From positions 62,001 to 126,000 of the forward strand of contig CAWFUP010000006.1 in the NCBI GenBank assembly GCA_963819075.1: DNA of 64,000 bases, given 5' to 3'. This document shows, piece by piece, positions 54,040 to 63,966 of this stretch; position 1 is the stretch's first letter, and every line of letters starts with the position of its first letter. Made by a program: the position numbers and the translations under genes. Under the pieces are notes generated by a model. The model saw only the letters and a program-made list of their open reading frames with translations. It did not search any database and had not been told where the DNA came from. This DNA is from CAVQBJ01 sp963819075. GTDB taxonomy: Bacteria > Actinomycetota > Thermoleophilia > Solirubrobacterales > Solirubrobacteraceae.

Positions 54040-54090
54040 TGCCGCCTCTCTGGCGGGCCCGCCATGCCGACCTGATCGAGCACATCCCGT
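54040..54090. repeat. Degenerate copy of the 7.4-7.6 kb dyad repeat
   Basis: GGGCCCGCC (54055-54063), exactly 11 nt, then ATCGAGCACATCCC (54075-54088) reproduce two conserved blocks of the 72-bp repeat with identical spacing. The left arm is degraded. GGCGGGCCCGCC (54052-54063) is itself a perfect palindrome. Located between convergent DedA and kinase genes. Confidence 0.5.
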
Positions 54091-54120
54091 CCCCCGGACC
54101 GGCCGTCGCCGGCCATGCGT

Positions 54121-55304
<1,184 letters not shown>

Positions 55305-55308
<4 letters not shown>

Positions 55309-55937
55309 GGCGCCCCGACTCCACCGGCGCCGTTGCCGCCCTGGCCGTTGCCGCCCTGCCCGTTGCCGTTGCCGTTGCCATTGCCGTTGCCATTGCCGTT
55401 GCCCTGACCCTGGCCGTTGCCGGGCACGAACGTCGCCGTGGCCGTCGTCGTCACGGTCGGCGGCGTGCCACCGTTGTTACCGGGAGTGACCGATGGGATC
55501 GGACTCGAGGTGGTCGTCGTGGTGATGACGCTCGAGGTCGTGGTCGCCGTCGTCGCGCTCGTGCTCGCGGTCGCGCTGCTCGACGTGCTCGACGTGGTGC
55601 TCGTCGTGGTCGTCGAGCTCGTCGCGTACTGCGCGCATTCGCTTGCCGCGCTGGCCGCAAGGTCCTGGATCCCGAGCGCGAGCTGCGCGCGCAGGCCGGG
55701 GTTCACGCTCGAAGGCAGCGCGATCAGGTGAATCTGTGCCTGGTGGATCCACCCGAGCGCCTTCGCGCAGTCGCCGGCGGAGACGAACTGCTCGACGTTG
55801 GCGAAGTCGTTCTGCAGCGTCCCGGCGTTCGCCGTCGGGATGAGGCCCTTGCTGCTGCCCCCACAGCCGGCGAGCGCCGTGGCGCCGAGCGCGATCGCGC
55901 TCAGCACGGCGGCCCGCGCGATCGTGGCGGTCCTCAT
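55305..55937 (-). CDS. Lipoprotein with Thr/Ser and Gly-Asn-rich tail
   Basis: A 210-residue protein. A lipoprotein signal (VLSAIALGATALAGC, lipobox LAGC) is followed by a soluble helical domain of about 95 residues (LQNDFANVEQFVSAGDCAKA, LRAQLALGIQDLAASAASEC) with two Cys. A Thr/Ser-rich segment and a Gly-Asn/Gly-Gln repeat tail end the protein. It would be an exported, membrane-anchored domain. Being between a phosphoesterase and a membrane kinase with 4-nt overlaps at both ends, it may be the external sensor or cell-wall linker for the kinase; this is inference. No homologue recognised. Confidence 0.72.
55318..55418. repeat. Low-complexity Gly-Asn/Gly-Gln coding repeat
   Basis: Short units of about 6-12 bp (CCGTTGCCATTG and CCGTTGCCCTGG types) are repeated over about 100 bp. 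They encode alternating Gly-Asn and Gly-Gln in the C-terminal tail of the lipoprotein. Length polymorphism between strains is likely. Confidence 0.75.
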
Positions 55938-56665
55938 TGGCCGTACTCCAGCCGCTCGGCCAGCGACGCCGGCAGTCGCGCGGCCCGGATCGCCGCGGCC
56001 GCCCCGCCGATGTCGTAGTCGGTGCGATGGAACGTCGCCCGTCCGGCCTCCAGGTCGAGCAGCAACCACGCCGCCCGCGGATCACCGTCGCGGGGCTGGC
56101 CAACGCTCCCGGGGTTGAGCAACCACTCCCCCGCGGATACGTCGAGCTCCTCCCCGGCCCGCCGCGGCTCGCCCGTGGCGAGCTCGCCATCCGGGCGCAC
56201 GAACGAGAGCGCGACGTGGGAGTGACCGATGAGGCACACGCGCTGGGCCTGCTCGTCGAAGCACAGCTCGGCGAGCAGCGCGGACAGCACGTACTCCCAC
56301 ACCGGATCGCGCGGGCTGGCGTGATACAGGCCGATCGATGCGGCCTCGCCCTGAGGCTGCAGCCCGGCGAGAAAGTCGAGGTTCGCGGGATCGATCACGT
56401 CCTGCGTCCACTGCGCCGCGAGGCTGGCGCCACGGGAGAACTCCGCGAGCGGGATCTCGCCGGTGACCGCCAGATCGTGGTTCCCGGCGAGGCACACCGT
56501 GGCGTGCTCACGCGCGAGCTCGACGCACGCGTCGGGGTCGGCGCCGTACCCGACGAGGTCGCCGAGGCACCAGGTCTCGGAGGCGCCGCTGTCGGCGACC
56601 TCGGCGAGCACGGCCTCGAAGGCCTGGCGGTTGCCGTGGATGTCGGAGATGACTGCGACCTTCAT
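55934..56665 (-). CDS. Calcineurin-like metallophosphoesterase
   Basis: A 243-residue protein with the complete two-metal motif set: D-x-H in VAVISDIHGN, G-D-x2-G in WCLGDLVGYG, G-N-H-D/E in LAGNHDL, and GHSH in LIGHSHVALSF. It resembles YfcE/MJ0936-like phosphodiesterases and some diadenosine-tetraphosphatase or Ser/Thr-phosphatase relatives. It is the first gene of the operon with the lipoprotein and the kinase, so it could counteract the kinase or act on a nucleotide signal. Start ATG at 56665. Confidence 0.88.
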   Translation of the reverse strand: MKVAVISDIHGNRQAFEAVLAEVADSGASETWCLGDLVGYGADPDACVELAREHATVCLAGNHDLAVTGEIPLAEFSRGASLAAQWTQDVIDPANLDFLAGLQPQGEAASIGLYHASPRDPVWEYVLSALLAELCFDEQAQRVCLIGHSHVALSFVRPDGELATGEPRRAGEELDVSAGEWLLNPGSVGQPRDGDPRAAWLLLDLEAGRATFHRTDYDIGGAAAAIRAARLPASLAERLEYGQ

Positions 56666-56713
56666 GTGCGAAGGGATGCAACGATGCGGGCCGACGAGGG
56701 AAGCCGTGACCGA

Positions 56714-56730
56714 ACTGACGCGGCGTCAGT
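56714..56730. promoter_or_regulatory. Perfect 17-bp palindrome (orphan operator)
   Basis: ACTGACGC-G-GCGTCAGT lies in the 192-bp divergent region between the metallophosphoesterase operon and the M48 protease gene. The form suits TetR-family sites, but no TetR gene is close by. A distant regulator would control one or both units. Confidence 0.55.
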
Positions 56731-56857
56731 CTGTCGCACGGCCCCTCGCCGTGCATCCATGCAAGCGCTCTGCGGCGTCACCCAGGTGAGGCTACAGTGC
56801 GTCAATTATGACGGCCGCGGACGCGCAACCGCGTATCGGCGTGCCCGAGGCGTGTCG

Positions 56858-58177
56858 ATGAGCCGCCGATCGGGCAAAGGACTGCGACGTCGCACACCCC
56901 TCGACCCGCGGTGGCCATGGCCCGCGGGCATCGCCACCGTGCTTGCCAGCAGTGCCGCTGCGGTGGCCCTCCTGCGCCCGCGCTCGGGCCTGATCGATCC
57001 GGATCCGGTCAGCTGCGACGAGCTCTTCGATGCCGCCGAGGTCACGCGCGCCCGGGCCTACCGCCGCGCCCAGATGCTGCTCGGGGCGGCGTCGACCGCT
57101 GCGCAGACCGGCGCTCTGCTCGCCCTGGCCCGGCGCCCGGCGCGCACCTCTACCGGGGGCCCCCGCGCCAGTGCGGCGCGGACGGCGCTCGTCGACGCCG
57201 GACGCGGCGCGTCGCTCATCGTCGCGCTGACGGCGATCGGACTGCCGTTCGACGCGGTCGGACACCGGCGGGCCCGCGCCGTCGGCCTGGCCACCCAGGA
57301 CTGGGGCGGGTGGGGAGCGGACGTCGCCAAGACCGCCGGCATCGGCGTGCCGCTTGCCGCCGGCGTGTCCGCGGGCGTGCTGGCGCTCATGCGGCGCGCG
57401 CCGCGGACGTGGTGGCTCGGCGCCGCCGGGGCCGGCATCGCCGGGGGCACGCTGCTCGCATTCCTCTCTCCGGTGCTGCTGGACCCGGCGTTCAACCGCT
57501 TCGAACCGCTCGCGGCGGGGCCGCTGCGCGACGCCGTGTTCGCACTCGCCGAGCAGGCTGGGGTGCGCGTACGTGAGGTCTACGAGATCGACGCGAGCCG
57601 ACGCACCACGGCGGCGAACGCGTACGTGACGGGGCTGGGACCGACCAAGCGTGTCGTCCTGTTCGACACGCTGCTCGAGGGGTTCAGCGACGAGGAGGCG
57701 CGCGTCGTCGTCGCCCACGAGCTCGCGCATGTCCGCCATCGCGACGTATCGCGCGGGCTCGCCTACACGGCGATCGTCGCTCCGGCCGCGCTGCAGGCCG
57801 CGTCGACGCTGACGCGCGCTCTGCAGCCCGGTGCCGGCGAGCCGGATCTCGCCACGCTCGGCTCGCTCGCCCTGTCGCTCGGGTTGATCGGCGCCTTGCT
57901 CGGGGTGAGCGCCGGCCCGCTCATGCGGGCGCTCGAGACGCACGCCGACGTCGCATCGCTGCGGCTGACGGGCGCACCGGAGGCCTTCATCTCCTTCGAG
58001 CGCAAGATCGTGACCCAGAACCTCGCCGATCCGAACCCGCCGCGCTGGCTCGTGGCGCTCGGCGCCTCGCATCCGCCCGCGCTCGCGCGCATCGGCGTCG
58101 CGCGCGCCTATGACCGTCTCGAGCGCGCGCCGGACGCGCCGGCTTCAGGTCACTCGCTCGGTTCCGAGCCCGGCTGA
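56858..58177 (+). CDS. M48-family membrane zinc metalloprotease
   Basis: A 439-residue protein starting at ATG 56858. Several N-terminal hydrophobic segments precede the zinc motif HELAH (287-291, in VVAHELAHVRHRD); the third ligand Glu360 is in LETHADVASL. The region DPAFNRFEPLAAGPLRDAVF and the SRRTTAANAYVTGLG segment match Ste24/CAAX-protease-like peptidases. It probably degrades or processes membrane proteins. Its 3' end overlaps the convergent DUF3467 gene by 28 bp. Divergent from the metallophosphoesterase, sharing the palindrome. Confidence 0.87.
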   Translation: MSRRSGKGLRRRTPLDPRWPWPAGIATVLASSAAAVALLRPRSGLIDPDPVSCDELFDAAEVTRARAYRRAQMLLGAASTAAQTGALLALARRPARTSTGGPRASAARTALVDAGRGASLIVALTAIGLPFDAVGHRRARAVGLATQDWGGWGADVAKTAGIGVPLAAGVSAGVLALMRRAPRTWWLGAAGAGIAGGTLLAFLSPVLLDPAFNRFEPLAAGPLRDAVFALAEQAGVRVREVYEIDASRRTTAANAYVTGLGPTKRVVLFDTLLEGFSDEEARVVVAHELAHVRHRDVSRGLAYTAIVAPAALQAASTLTRALQPGAGEPDLATLGSLALSLGLIGALLGVSAGPLMRALETHADVASLRLTGAPEAFISFERKIVTQNLADPNPPRWLVALGASHPPALARIGVARAYDRLERAPDAPASGHSLGSEPG

Positions 58178-58470
58178 GGCGCGCCGAACTCGGGAAGGTT
58201 CTTGATCCCCTCGCGGGTCTGCCACTTGGAGTAGTTGTCCTCCATGGCGTCGATCAGCTCGCGGATGAAGCGCGCCGAGAGATTGACGCGCGACACGACG
58301 ACGCCGGGGATCTCCTCGGCCTCGACCTCGTGGTCGACGCGCGCGAAGGTGATCGTGAACTCGTAGTCGGAGTGGCTCACGTTCGCGAAGTTCGCATACG
58401 TGCCGCCCATCATCTCCGGTGAGAAGTGGATGTTGATGTGGCGCTCGGGCTGCTGGGCTTCGTCGCTCAC
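58150..58470 (-). CDS. DUF3467 protein
   Basis: A 106-residue protein whose start GTG at 58470 is followed by SDEAQQPERHINIHFSPEMM. The pattern GTYANFANVSHSDYEFTITF, then NLSARFIRELIDAMEDNYSK, is the DUF3467 family. No function is established; it is a small soluble beta-alpha protein. A TACTAG box (58483-58478) lies 7 nt before the start, so the mRNA may be leaderless. The gene is divergent from rlmH. Confidence 0.82.
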   Translation of the reverse strand: MSDEAQQPERHINIHFSPEMMGGTYANFANVSHSDYEFTITFARVDHEVEAEEIPGVVVSRVNLSARFIRELIDAMEDNYSKWQTREGIKNLPEFGAPQPGSEPSE

Positions 58471-58508
58471 CGGACCCTAGTATCCCAGGACCGGATGTCG
58501 ATCGCGTT

Positions 58509-58931
58509 GTGGAGGCAATCCCCCTGCGTCTGCTCATATTGTCGGTCGGACGGCTGCGTGCGCCGTTCGTCGACGACGTCGCGCACTACAGCAAGCTGCT
58601 CTCGCGCTACGCGCGCCTCGAGGAGATCGAGCTGCGTGACGAGGACGATGTCTCTCGGCGGCTGCCCGAGCGGGCGTTCGTCTCGCTGCTGTCCGATCGC
58701 GGCGAGCGCTACGGCAGTCTCGGCTTCAGCCGCTTCATCGAGGAGCGCCGGCAGGCGGGAATGGACGTGGCCTTCGTAATCGGCGGCGCCTTCGGCCTCG
58801 AGCTCGACGCCGTCGAGCACCGGCTCTCGCTCGGCCCGCTCACGCTGCCCCACCAGCTCGCGCGCGTCGTGCTGCTCGAGCAGCTCTACCGTGCCCACAA
58901 GATCCTGGCGGGTGAGCCCTATCACCACTGA
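58509..58931 (+). CDS. rlmH: 23S rRNA pseudouridine-1915 N3-methyltransferase
   Basis: A 140-residue SPOUT-class methyltransferase that methylates pseudouridine 1915 in helix 69 of 23S rRNA. The AdoMet-binding knot motif is VAFVIGGAFGLE; the C-terminal LGPLTLPHQLARVVLLEQLY and RAHKILAGEPYHH are nearly invariant. It is slightly shorter than the usual 155 residues, and the GTG start at 58509 may be the reason. Its end overlaps the potassium-channel start by 20 bp. Confidence 0.92.
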   Translation: MEAIPLRLLILSVGRLRAPFVDDVAHYSKLLSRYARLEEIELRDEDDVSRRLPERAFVSLLSDRGERYGSLGFSRFIEERRQAGMDVAFVIGGAFGLELDAVEHRLSLGPLTLPHQLARVVLLEQLYRAHKILAGEPYHH

Positions 58932-59999
58932 ATACCCCGAGGTCCGCCCGGCGACCCCGGTGCCGGGCCCCCGGCGCGAGCTGGTCCTGTTCGCACGGCG
59001 GATCATCTGGCTGGGCGTGGTCGTCGCCGCCCTCGTCGTGTTCGGGACGATCGGCCTGTCGCTGACCGACCACACGAGCGCCTGGTACGGGCTGCGTTGG
59101 ACGCTGGACACGCTGTCCACCGTGGGGCGTCTCGGCGAGCCGCACTCGACGGGCGGACAGGTCGTCGAGGTCCTGCTCATCGTGCTGGGCGTCGGTACGC
59201 TCTTCTACGCGTTCGCCACCGTCACGGAGTTCTTCGTGGCCGGACACCTCGGCGAGCTGCTCGCCGAGCGCCGGCTCCTGAAGATGATCGCCTCCCTGAC
59301 CGACCACCACATCATCTGCGGCTACGGTCGCGTCGGGCGTCAGGTGGCGCGTGACCTGCGGGCAGCCGACTCGAAGTACGTGGTCATCGACTCTCGCCCG
59401 GAGAATCGCGAGCTCGCGCAGGGCGTAGGGGTGCGCTTCATCGAGGGAGACGCCGCCGAGGATGCCGTCCTGCTGGCCGCCGGCATCGAGCACGCCCGCT
59501 CGATCCTCGTGTGCGCGGACTCTGACGCCGAGAACATCTTCATCACGCTCACCGCCCGCGAGCTGCGCGCCGACATCGCGATCGTCGCCCGCGCGGCGGC
59601 CGAGGACTCCGAGAAGAAGCTCAAGCGCGCGGGCGCAGACCGCGTCATCTCTCCGTACAAGGCGAGCGGCGCCGAGATGGCGCGCCTCGCCCTGCACCCG
59701 CAGGTGAGCGGAGTGCTCGAGGTCGACGCCGAGTACCGCATGGAGGAGATCGTCGTCGACGAGGGGTGCGGCGGCGCGCACCAGACGCTCGGCCGACATC
59801 AGGGGCGGTGCGATGATCGTCGGCATGCGCCGCGACGGAGCCTTCCAGCCCCAGCCCCCCGGGGACACCGTGCTGCTGCCCGGCGACATCCTGATGGCGA
59901 TGGGCACCCCGCGCACGCTCGAGCGCCTCGAGCGGCTGTTCGACGTCGCGGCCGCACGCTGCCGATCGCGCGGGCGGCGCCACGGAGACGGCGCCATGA
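58912..59999 (+). CDS. Potassium channel with TrkA-N/TrkA-C domains (frameshifted in this sequence)
   Basis: The GTG at 58912 overlaps rlmH. Two membrane helices (IIWLGVVVAALVVFG, VVEVLLIVLGVGTLFYAFAT) flank a pore-loop region with STVGRLGE in place of the usual T-V-G-Y-G-D filter. An RCK/TrkA-N Rossmann domain follows (HHIICGYGRVGRQVARDLRA). A TrkA-C domain is needed after it, but the frame is lost at about 59795: the continuation MIVGMRRDGAFQPQPPGDTV is in the next frame. A second shift near 59945-59960 restores the end GATETAP and the TGA at 59997-59999, which overlaps argS (ATGA). Removing two bases gives 361 residues. Probably sequence errors rather than a dead gene. Confidence 0.7.
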
Positions 60000-61637
60000 C
60001 GCCGCTGGCCGACCTCCGCGCGGCCGGTGCTGGCCGCCACCGCCGAGCTGACCGGGGGCGAGCACCCGCGGGGAACGCTGACCCTCGAGCGCCCGCCGCG
60101 GCCCGACTTCGGCGACTACTCGACGAACGCCGCCCTCCTGCTCGCCCCGGTGATGAAGCAGCCGCCGCGCGACGTCGCCGAGCGGCTCGGTGCCGAGCTG
60201 ACCCGCGAGCTGGCCGGGCACGTCGGACGCGTCGAGGTCGCCGGACCGGGCTTCCTGAACCTCTTCTTCGAGGACGAGTGGTTTCGTGCCGGCCTGGTCC
60301 GCGTGATCGCCGAGGGGCAGCGCTACGGCGCGGCCGGCGCCACGCGACCGGAGCGCGTGAACGTCGAGTTCCTGAGCACGAATCCGACCGGCCCGCTGAC
60401 CGTCGCGCACGGCCGCCACGCCGCGTACGGCGACGCGCTCGCCCGGATCCTCGCCTACCACGGCCACGAGGTCACGCGCGAGTTCTACGTCAACGACTAC
60501 GGCAGCCAGGTGCGGCGGCTCGCCGAGTCGATCCGGGCCCGCGCCAACGGTGAGGAGCCGCCCGAGGACGGCTATCAGGGTGACTACGTCGCGGGGCTGG
60601 TGGACCTCGACCGGGCGCGGACGCTCGACCTCGACACGCTCGGTCAGGAGGCGGTCGCCGCCTGCCTGGCGATGTTCCGCGCCACGCTGCAGCGCTTCGA
60701 CGTGCGCTTCGACGTGTGGTTCTCCGAGCGGACCCTGCACGAGGGCCACCCGACGCCGGTCGAGCGCGAGCTCGCCGAGCTGCAGGAGCGCGGCGAGTCC
60801 TACCGTCACGAGGGCGCGCTGTGGCTGCGTACCACGGCGCACGGAGACGACAAGGATCGCGTGCTCGAACGCTCGAGCGGAGATCACACGTATTTCGCGT
60901 CCGATGTCGCGTACCACCGCAACAAGCTCGCGCGCGGCTTCGAGCGGCTCATCGACGTGTGGGGCGCCGACCACCACGGCTACATCGCGCGCATGAAGGC
61001 CGCGCTGGCGGCGATCGGCGCCGATCCCGATCAGCTCGAGCTCATCATCATGCAGTTCGTCCACCTCGTCGAGGGCGGCGGACGCGCCTCGATGTCCAAG
61101 CGCCGGGGCGAGTTCGTCACGCTCGACGACCTCATCACCGAGATCGGCTCCGACGCCGCGCGCTACTTCCTGCTCGCCCGCTCGGCCGACACGACGGTCG
61201 ACCTCGACCTCGATCTGGCGCGAGCCGAGAGCGCCGACAACCCCGTGTACTACATCCAGTACGCGCACGCGCGCATCGTGTCGGTGCTCGCCAAGGCCGG
61301 CGAGGACCGTGTCGCCGAGGCGCTCGCCGATCCGCGCTGGCAGGGTGACGGGTGGCCGGCCGGCGCCGCTTCAGGACGCCGAGCGCTCGCTCGTGAAGGC
61401 GATCTCGCCTTCCCCGAGGAGGTGGCCGAGGCGGCCGAGCGCCGCGCCCCGCATCGCATCGCCGCGTACGCGCTCGCGCTGGCGAAGGACTTCACCGCGT
61501 TCTACCGCGACTGCCAGATCGTCGGGGCCGAGCCGGCCGAGATCGAGTCCTTCCGACTCGCGCTCGCTGTCGCGACCCGCGACACGATCGCCCGCGCGCT
61601 CGACCTGCTCGGCGTCAGCGCACCGCAGCAGATGTAG
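59996..61637 (+). CDS. argS: Arginyl-tRNA synthetase (frameshifted in this sequence)
   Basis: A class I synthetase charging tRNA-Arg. HIGH-like motif VAHGRHAAYGDAL preceded by EFLSTNPTGPLT; KMSKS-like motif ASMSKRRGEFVTL; DALR anticodon-binding domain at the end (PHRIAAYALALAKDFTAFYR). The natural start is ATG 59996 (MTPLADLRAA), but an extra G at about 60026 breaks the frame. A further +1 at about 61360 and -1 at about 61406 scramble some 15 residues (expected PLQDAERSLVKAI lies in another frame). Corrected length is 546 residues, normal for ArgS. Since argS is essential, errors in the sequence are the likeliest explanation. Confidence 0.88.
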
Positions 61638-61640
61638 CCC

Positions 61641-61654
61641 GTCGCCGCGGCGAC
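61641..61654. terminator. Perfect GC palindrome between argS and ccmH
   Basis: GTCGCCGCGGCGAC is self-complementary and lies in the 18-bp gap between the convergent argS and ccmH stops. It could seed a short terminator stem; with no loop bases or T-tract the assignment is weak. Confidence 0.3.
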
Positions 61655-61655
61655 G

Positions 61656-62135
61656 TCAGCCGTCGTAGCGGGCGAGCTCGGCGTCGAGGCGGGCCCGATC
61701 CTCGGGACCGAGCGCGCGAGCGGCCGGCGCCGCTTGCGCGCCGCGCCGGCGCCAGCGCGGCAGCAGCAGGACGAGCAGCCCACGAGGGCGAGCACGGCGA
61801 CGATCGGGACGATGTAGGCCACCAGTCCGAACCCGTGCGTGCTCGGCGTGGCGATCACCTGCCGGCCCGTACTGGGCGACGAGCGCGGTCTTGATCTGGC
61901 TCTCGGTCTCGCCGGTGGCAACGAGCGACTGGATGAAGGCCCGCTCGCGGTCGGCCTGCGGCGACTGCGACACGGCGAGCGGGAGCTTGCAGACGACGCA
62001 CATCACGTCGGACTCGACCGTCGGTCAGCGACGTCCGCGGCGCGACGGCGAACGCCGGCGCGGCCACCGCGAGCAGGGCGGCGACGCCGCACGGCGGCGG
62101 CCCGCGTCGCGATCCGGCGGCCGCCGGCGTCTCAC
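61656..62135 (-). CDS. ccmH: CcmH/CycL-like cytochrome c maturation protein (frameshifted in this sequence)
   Basis: The frames together give a CcmH protein: a signal peptide ending APAFA, the haem-thiol motif region VMCVVCKLPLAVSQSPQADR with the Cys-x2-Cys pair, LVATGETESQIKTALVAQYG, then VIATPSTHGFGLVAYIVPIV, a membrane helix (VAVLALVGLLVLLL), and the tail ALGPEDRARLDAELARYDG. Four apparent one-base shifts (about 62085, 62019, 61866, 61780) net to zero, giving 159 residues from a GTG at 62135 that overlaps the tlpA stop. CcmH reduces apocytochrome c cysteines before haem attachment. Confidence 0.75.
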
Positions 62136-62678
62136 GATCTCGCCTGGGCGATCGTCAGCGCGCGAGCGAGGAACGCCGAGTTGACCTCGCCGCGGATGAC
62201 CGCTGCCACGCGTCCCTCGCGATCGATGACGAAGGACTCCGGCAGCTGGTCGGTCCCGTAGGCATGGGCGAACGTCCCGTCGACGTCGCGCAGCTGCGGG
62301 TAGGTGAGCGCCGAACTGGTGCACGAAGCTCTCCGAGTCCGGCGTGGCGTCGTCGTAGGTGACGCCGAGCACCGTGCCGCCGTCGGCCTGCAGCTGGTGG
62401 TCGGTGCGCTCGAGCATCGGGGCCTCGGTCTGGCACGGGACGCACCAGGAGGCCCAGAAGTTGAGCAGGACGACCTTCCCGCGGTACTCGGCCAGCGAGC
62501 TCGAGCCCGGCCGGCCGAGCAGCGGGAGCGTGGCCACGGGGGCGGTCGGCCGCTCGCCCAGGGCGACGGCGTTGTCGAGGGCGCGGCTGGCGTTCTTCGT
62601 GGCGAGGCCGAAGATGAGCAGCGCGATGACGGCCAGCCCGACGATGGCCACGGTCACCGGCAGGACGACGCGCCGCAT
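62132..62678 (-). CDS. TlpA/ResA-type thioredoxin-like protein (frameshifted in this sequence)
   Basis: An N-terminal membrane anchor (VLPVTVAIVGLAVIALLIFG) precedes a thioredoxin fold with the redox motif WASWCVPC in VVLLNFWASWCVPCQTEAPM and LGVTYDDATPDSESFVHQFG. After QFG, at about 62311, an extra base shifts the frame; the continuation LTYPQLRDVDGTFAHAYGTD, PESFVIDREGRVAAVIRG is in another frame and ends at the TGA 62134-62132. Corrected length is 181 residues. It is exported-side anchored and should keep apocytochrome thiols reduced, in operon with ccmH. ATG 62678 is taken as start; a GTG at 62684 is an alternative. Confidence 0.78.
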
Positions 62679-62752
62679 GTCCACAGCCTAGTGGGAGCCA
62701 TCGCCCGGGCGTTCGCGCGGGTGGCGTGAGGCGTCTAGGATGTGCGCTCACT

Positions 62753-62825
62753 GCGGCGGTAGCTCAGCTGGTAGAGCACGAGCTTCCCAAGCTCGGGGTC
62801 GCGGGTTCGAACCCCGTCCGCCGCT
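62753..62825 (+). tRNA. tRNA-Gly (anticodon CCC)
   Basis: A 73-nt cloverleaf: acceptor GCGGCGG/CCGCCGC with discriminator T, D-arm GCTCAGCTGGTAGAGC, anticodon stem CGAGC/GCTCG around loop TTCCCAA (anticodon CCC), and T-arm GCGGG-TTCGAAC-CCCGT. CCA is not encoded. It reads GGG codons. A TAGGAT box at 62736-62741 sits 11 nt upstream as a likely -10 element. Confidence 0.96.
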
Positions 62826-62857
62826 TGCGATCCCGCGCGTCAGCTGGTCCGAAGGCG

Positions 62858-63832
62858 CTACCGCGACACGACCGTGAAGAAGTCGCGGCTGTCGGGGATG
62901 CGCAGTTGGCCGGCGATGCCGTTCTGGCCGGGAACGACCGGTGTCGCGGTCGGACCCGCCGGATGGTGTCGATACAGGTATCCGGCGACCGCGAACGGGT
63001 TGATGTCCAACTGCACCGCGCGCACCGCCGATGCGCCGATGAGCGCCCGTCCGAGCGAGGCCGGCGTCAGTCGTTCGCCGGCGGCCCACACGAGATCGCC
63101 GCTGGCGGTGATCCCCAGGCCGGAGCGGGCGGTCGTCACGCGCCCGCCGACCGTGGCGCCCCAGCACGACAGCGGACAGCTCGTGGCGCTGGCCGCCAGC
63201 GCGCCCCGGTCGACGAGCAGTCGCAGGTTCTGGCGCACCGAGACCACCGACAGCCGGTGACTCGGCACCCCCTCGTGCCAGGCCCCGATTGCGGTCGTCC
63301 CGTTGCTGTAGGTGACGATCGACCCGAGCCCGAACTGCAGGGGCACCGCGACGCGTGATCCTTCGAGGAATCCGTTGCCCGGTACGTTGAACTTGAAGCC
63401 GCCGTTGAACCCGGCAATGAGGTGATGGATCTCGTTCGGCGCGATCCGATCGCCGTACGGCCAGCCCGTACCACCGGGATAGATCGATCCGGCGTGCAGG
63501 TGCAAGGTGGCGAGCCGCTGATCGATCCGAAGGAGGGTCACGCCGCCGCGCCGCGCGATCCACACGGTTGAGCGCCCGGCGACGGCCACTACGGGCTGCC
63601 ACGTCGACGTCGGCGAAGCGGCGACGGCGCGGGGCACCTGCGACCTGATCGGGGACCGGCGGCTCGCGGTTCTCGCCGAGATCGTCGTCGGCGTCGCCGC
63701 GCCGACGACGCCGACGGTGGCCGGTGCGGCCGAGCTCGAGGCGCGGTTGCTCGTCTCGATCGCCACACCGAGCGCCACCGCCACGCTGGCGGCGATCAGC
63801 AGCAGCGGGCGCGACCGCTTGCCGACGCCCAT
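62858..63832 (-). CDS. Phosphodiester glycosidase (NAGPA)-like exported protein
   Basis: A 324-residue protein with an N-terminal signal/anchor (LLLIAASVAVALGVAIE) followed by a Ser/Thr/Ala-rich linker. The NAGPA/phosphodiester glycosidase domain is recognisable from LHLHAGSIYPGGTGWPYGDR, the Asn/Gly core LIAGFNGGFKFNVPGNG, GLGITASGDLVWAAGERLTP and VQLDINPFAVAGYLY. Family members remove sugar-phosphate caps or take part in exopolysaccharide metabolism. The substrate is unknown. The start ATG at 63832 directly precedes the basic n-region. It lies 32 bp past the tRNA on the opposite strand. Confidence 0.78.
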   Translation of the reverse strand: MGVGKRSRPLLLIAASVAVALGVAIETSNRASSSAAPATVGVVGAATPTTISARTASRRSPIRSQVPRAVAASPTSTWQPVVAVAGRSTVWIARRGGVTLLRIDQRLATLHLHAGSIYPGGTGWPYGDRIAPNEIHHLIAGFNGGFKFNVPGNGFLEGSRVAVPLQFGLGSIVTYSNGTTAIGAWHEGVPSHRLSVVSVRQNLRLLVDRGALAASATSCPLSCWGATVGGRVTTARSGLGITASGDLVWAAGERLTPASLGRALIGASAVRAVQLDINPFAVAGYLYRHHPAGPTATPVVPGQNGIAGQLRIPDSRDFFTVVSR

Positions 63833-63966
63833 CTATCCGAGCGTCGAGCTGTGAGCAGATCGGTCCATCGTCGGTAAGCATGCGCATGCGCTCGATACGC
63901 AAGCGTGAGACTTCGCTTACGGTGCGCCGATCGCTGGTGCGGCGCTACCCTGGCGGCGCGCTCGGA

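Noticed and set aside
55318..55418. Tandem repeat as a mobile element or CRISPR
   Set aside because: It is an in-frame Gly-Asn/Gly-Gln coding repeat in the lipoprotein tail.
59813..60553. Independent 246-codon gene between channel and argS
   Set aside because: Its first part is the displaced TrkA-C end of the channel; the rest is a wrong frame of argS. Explained by indels.
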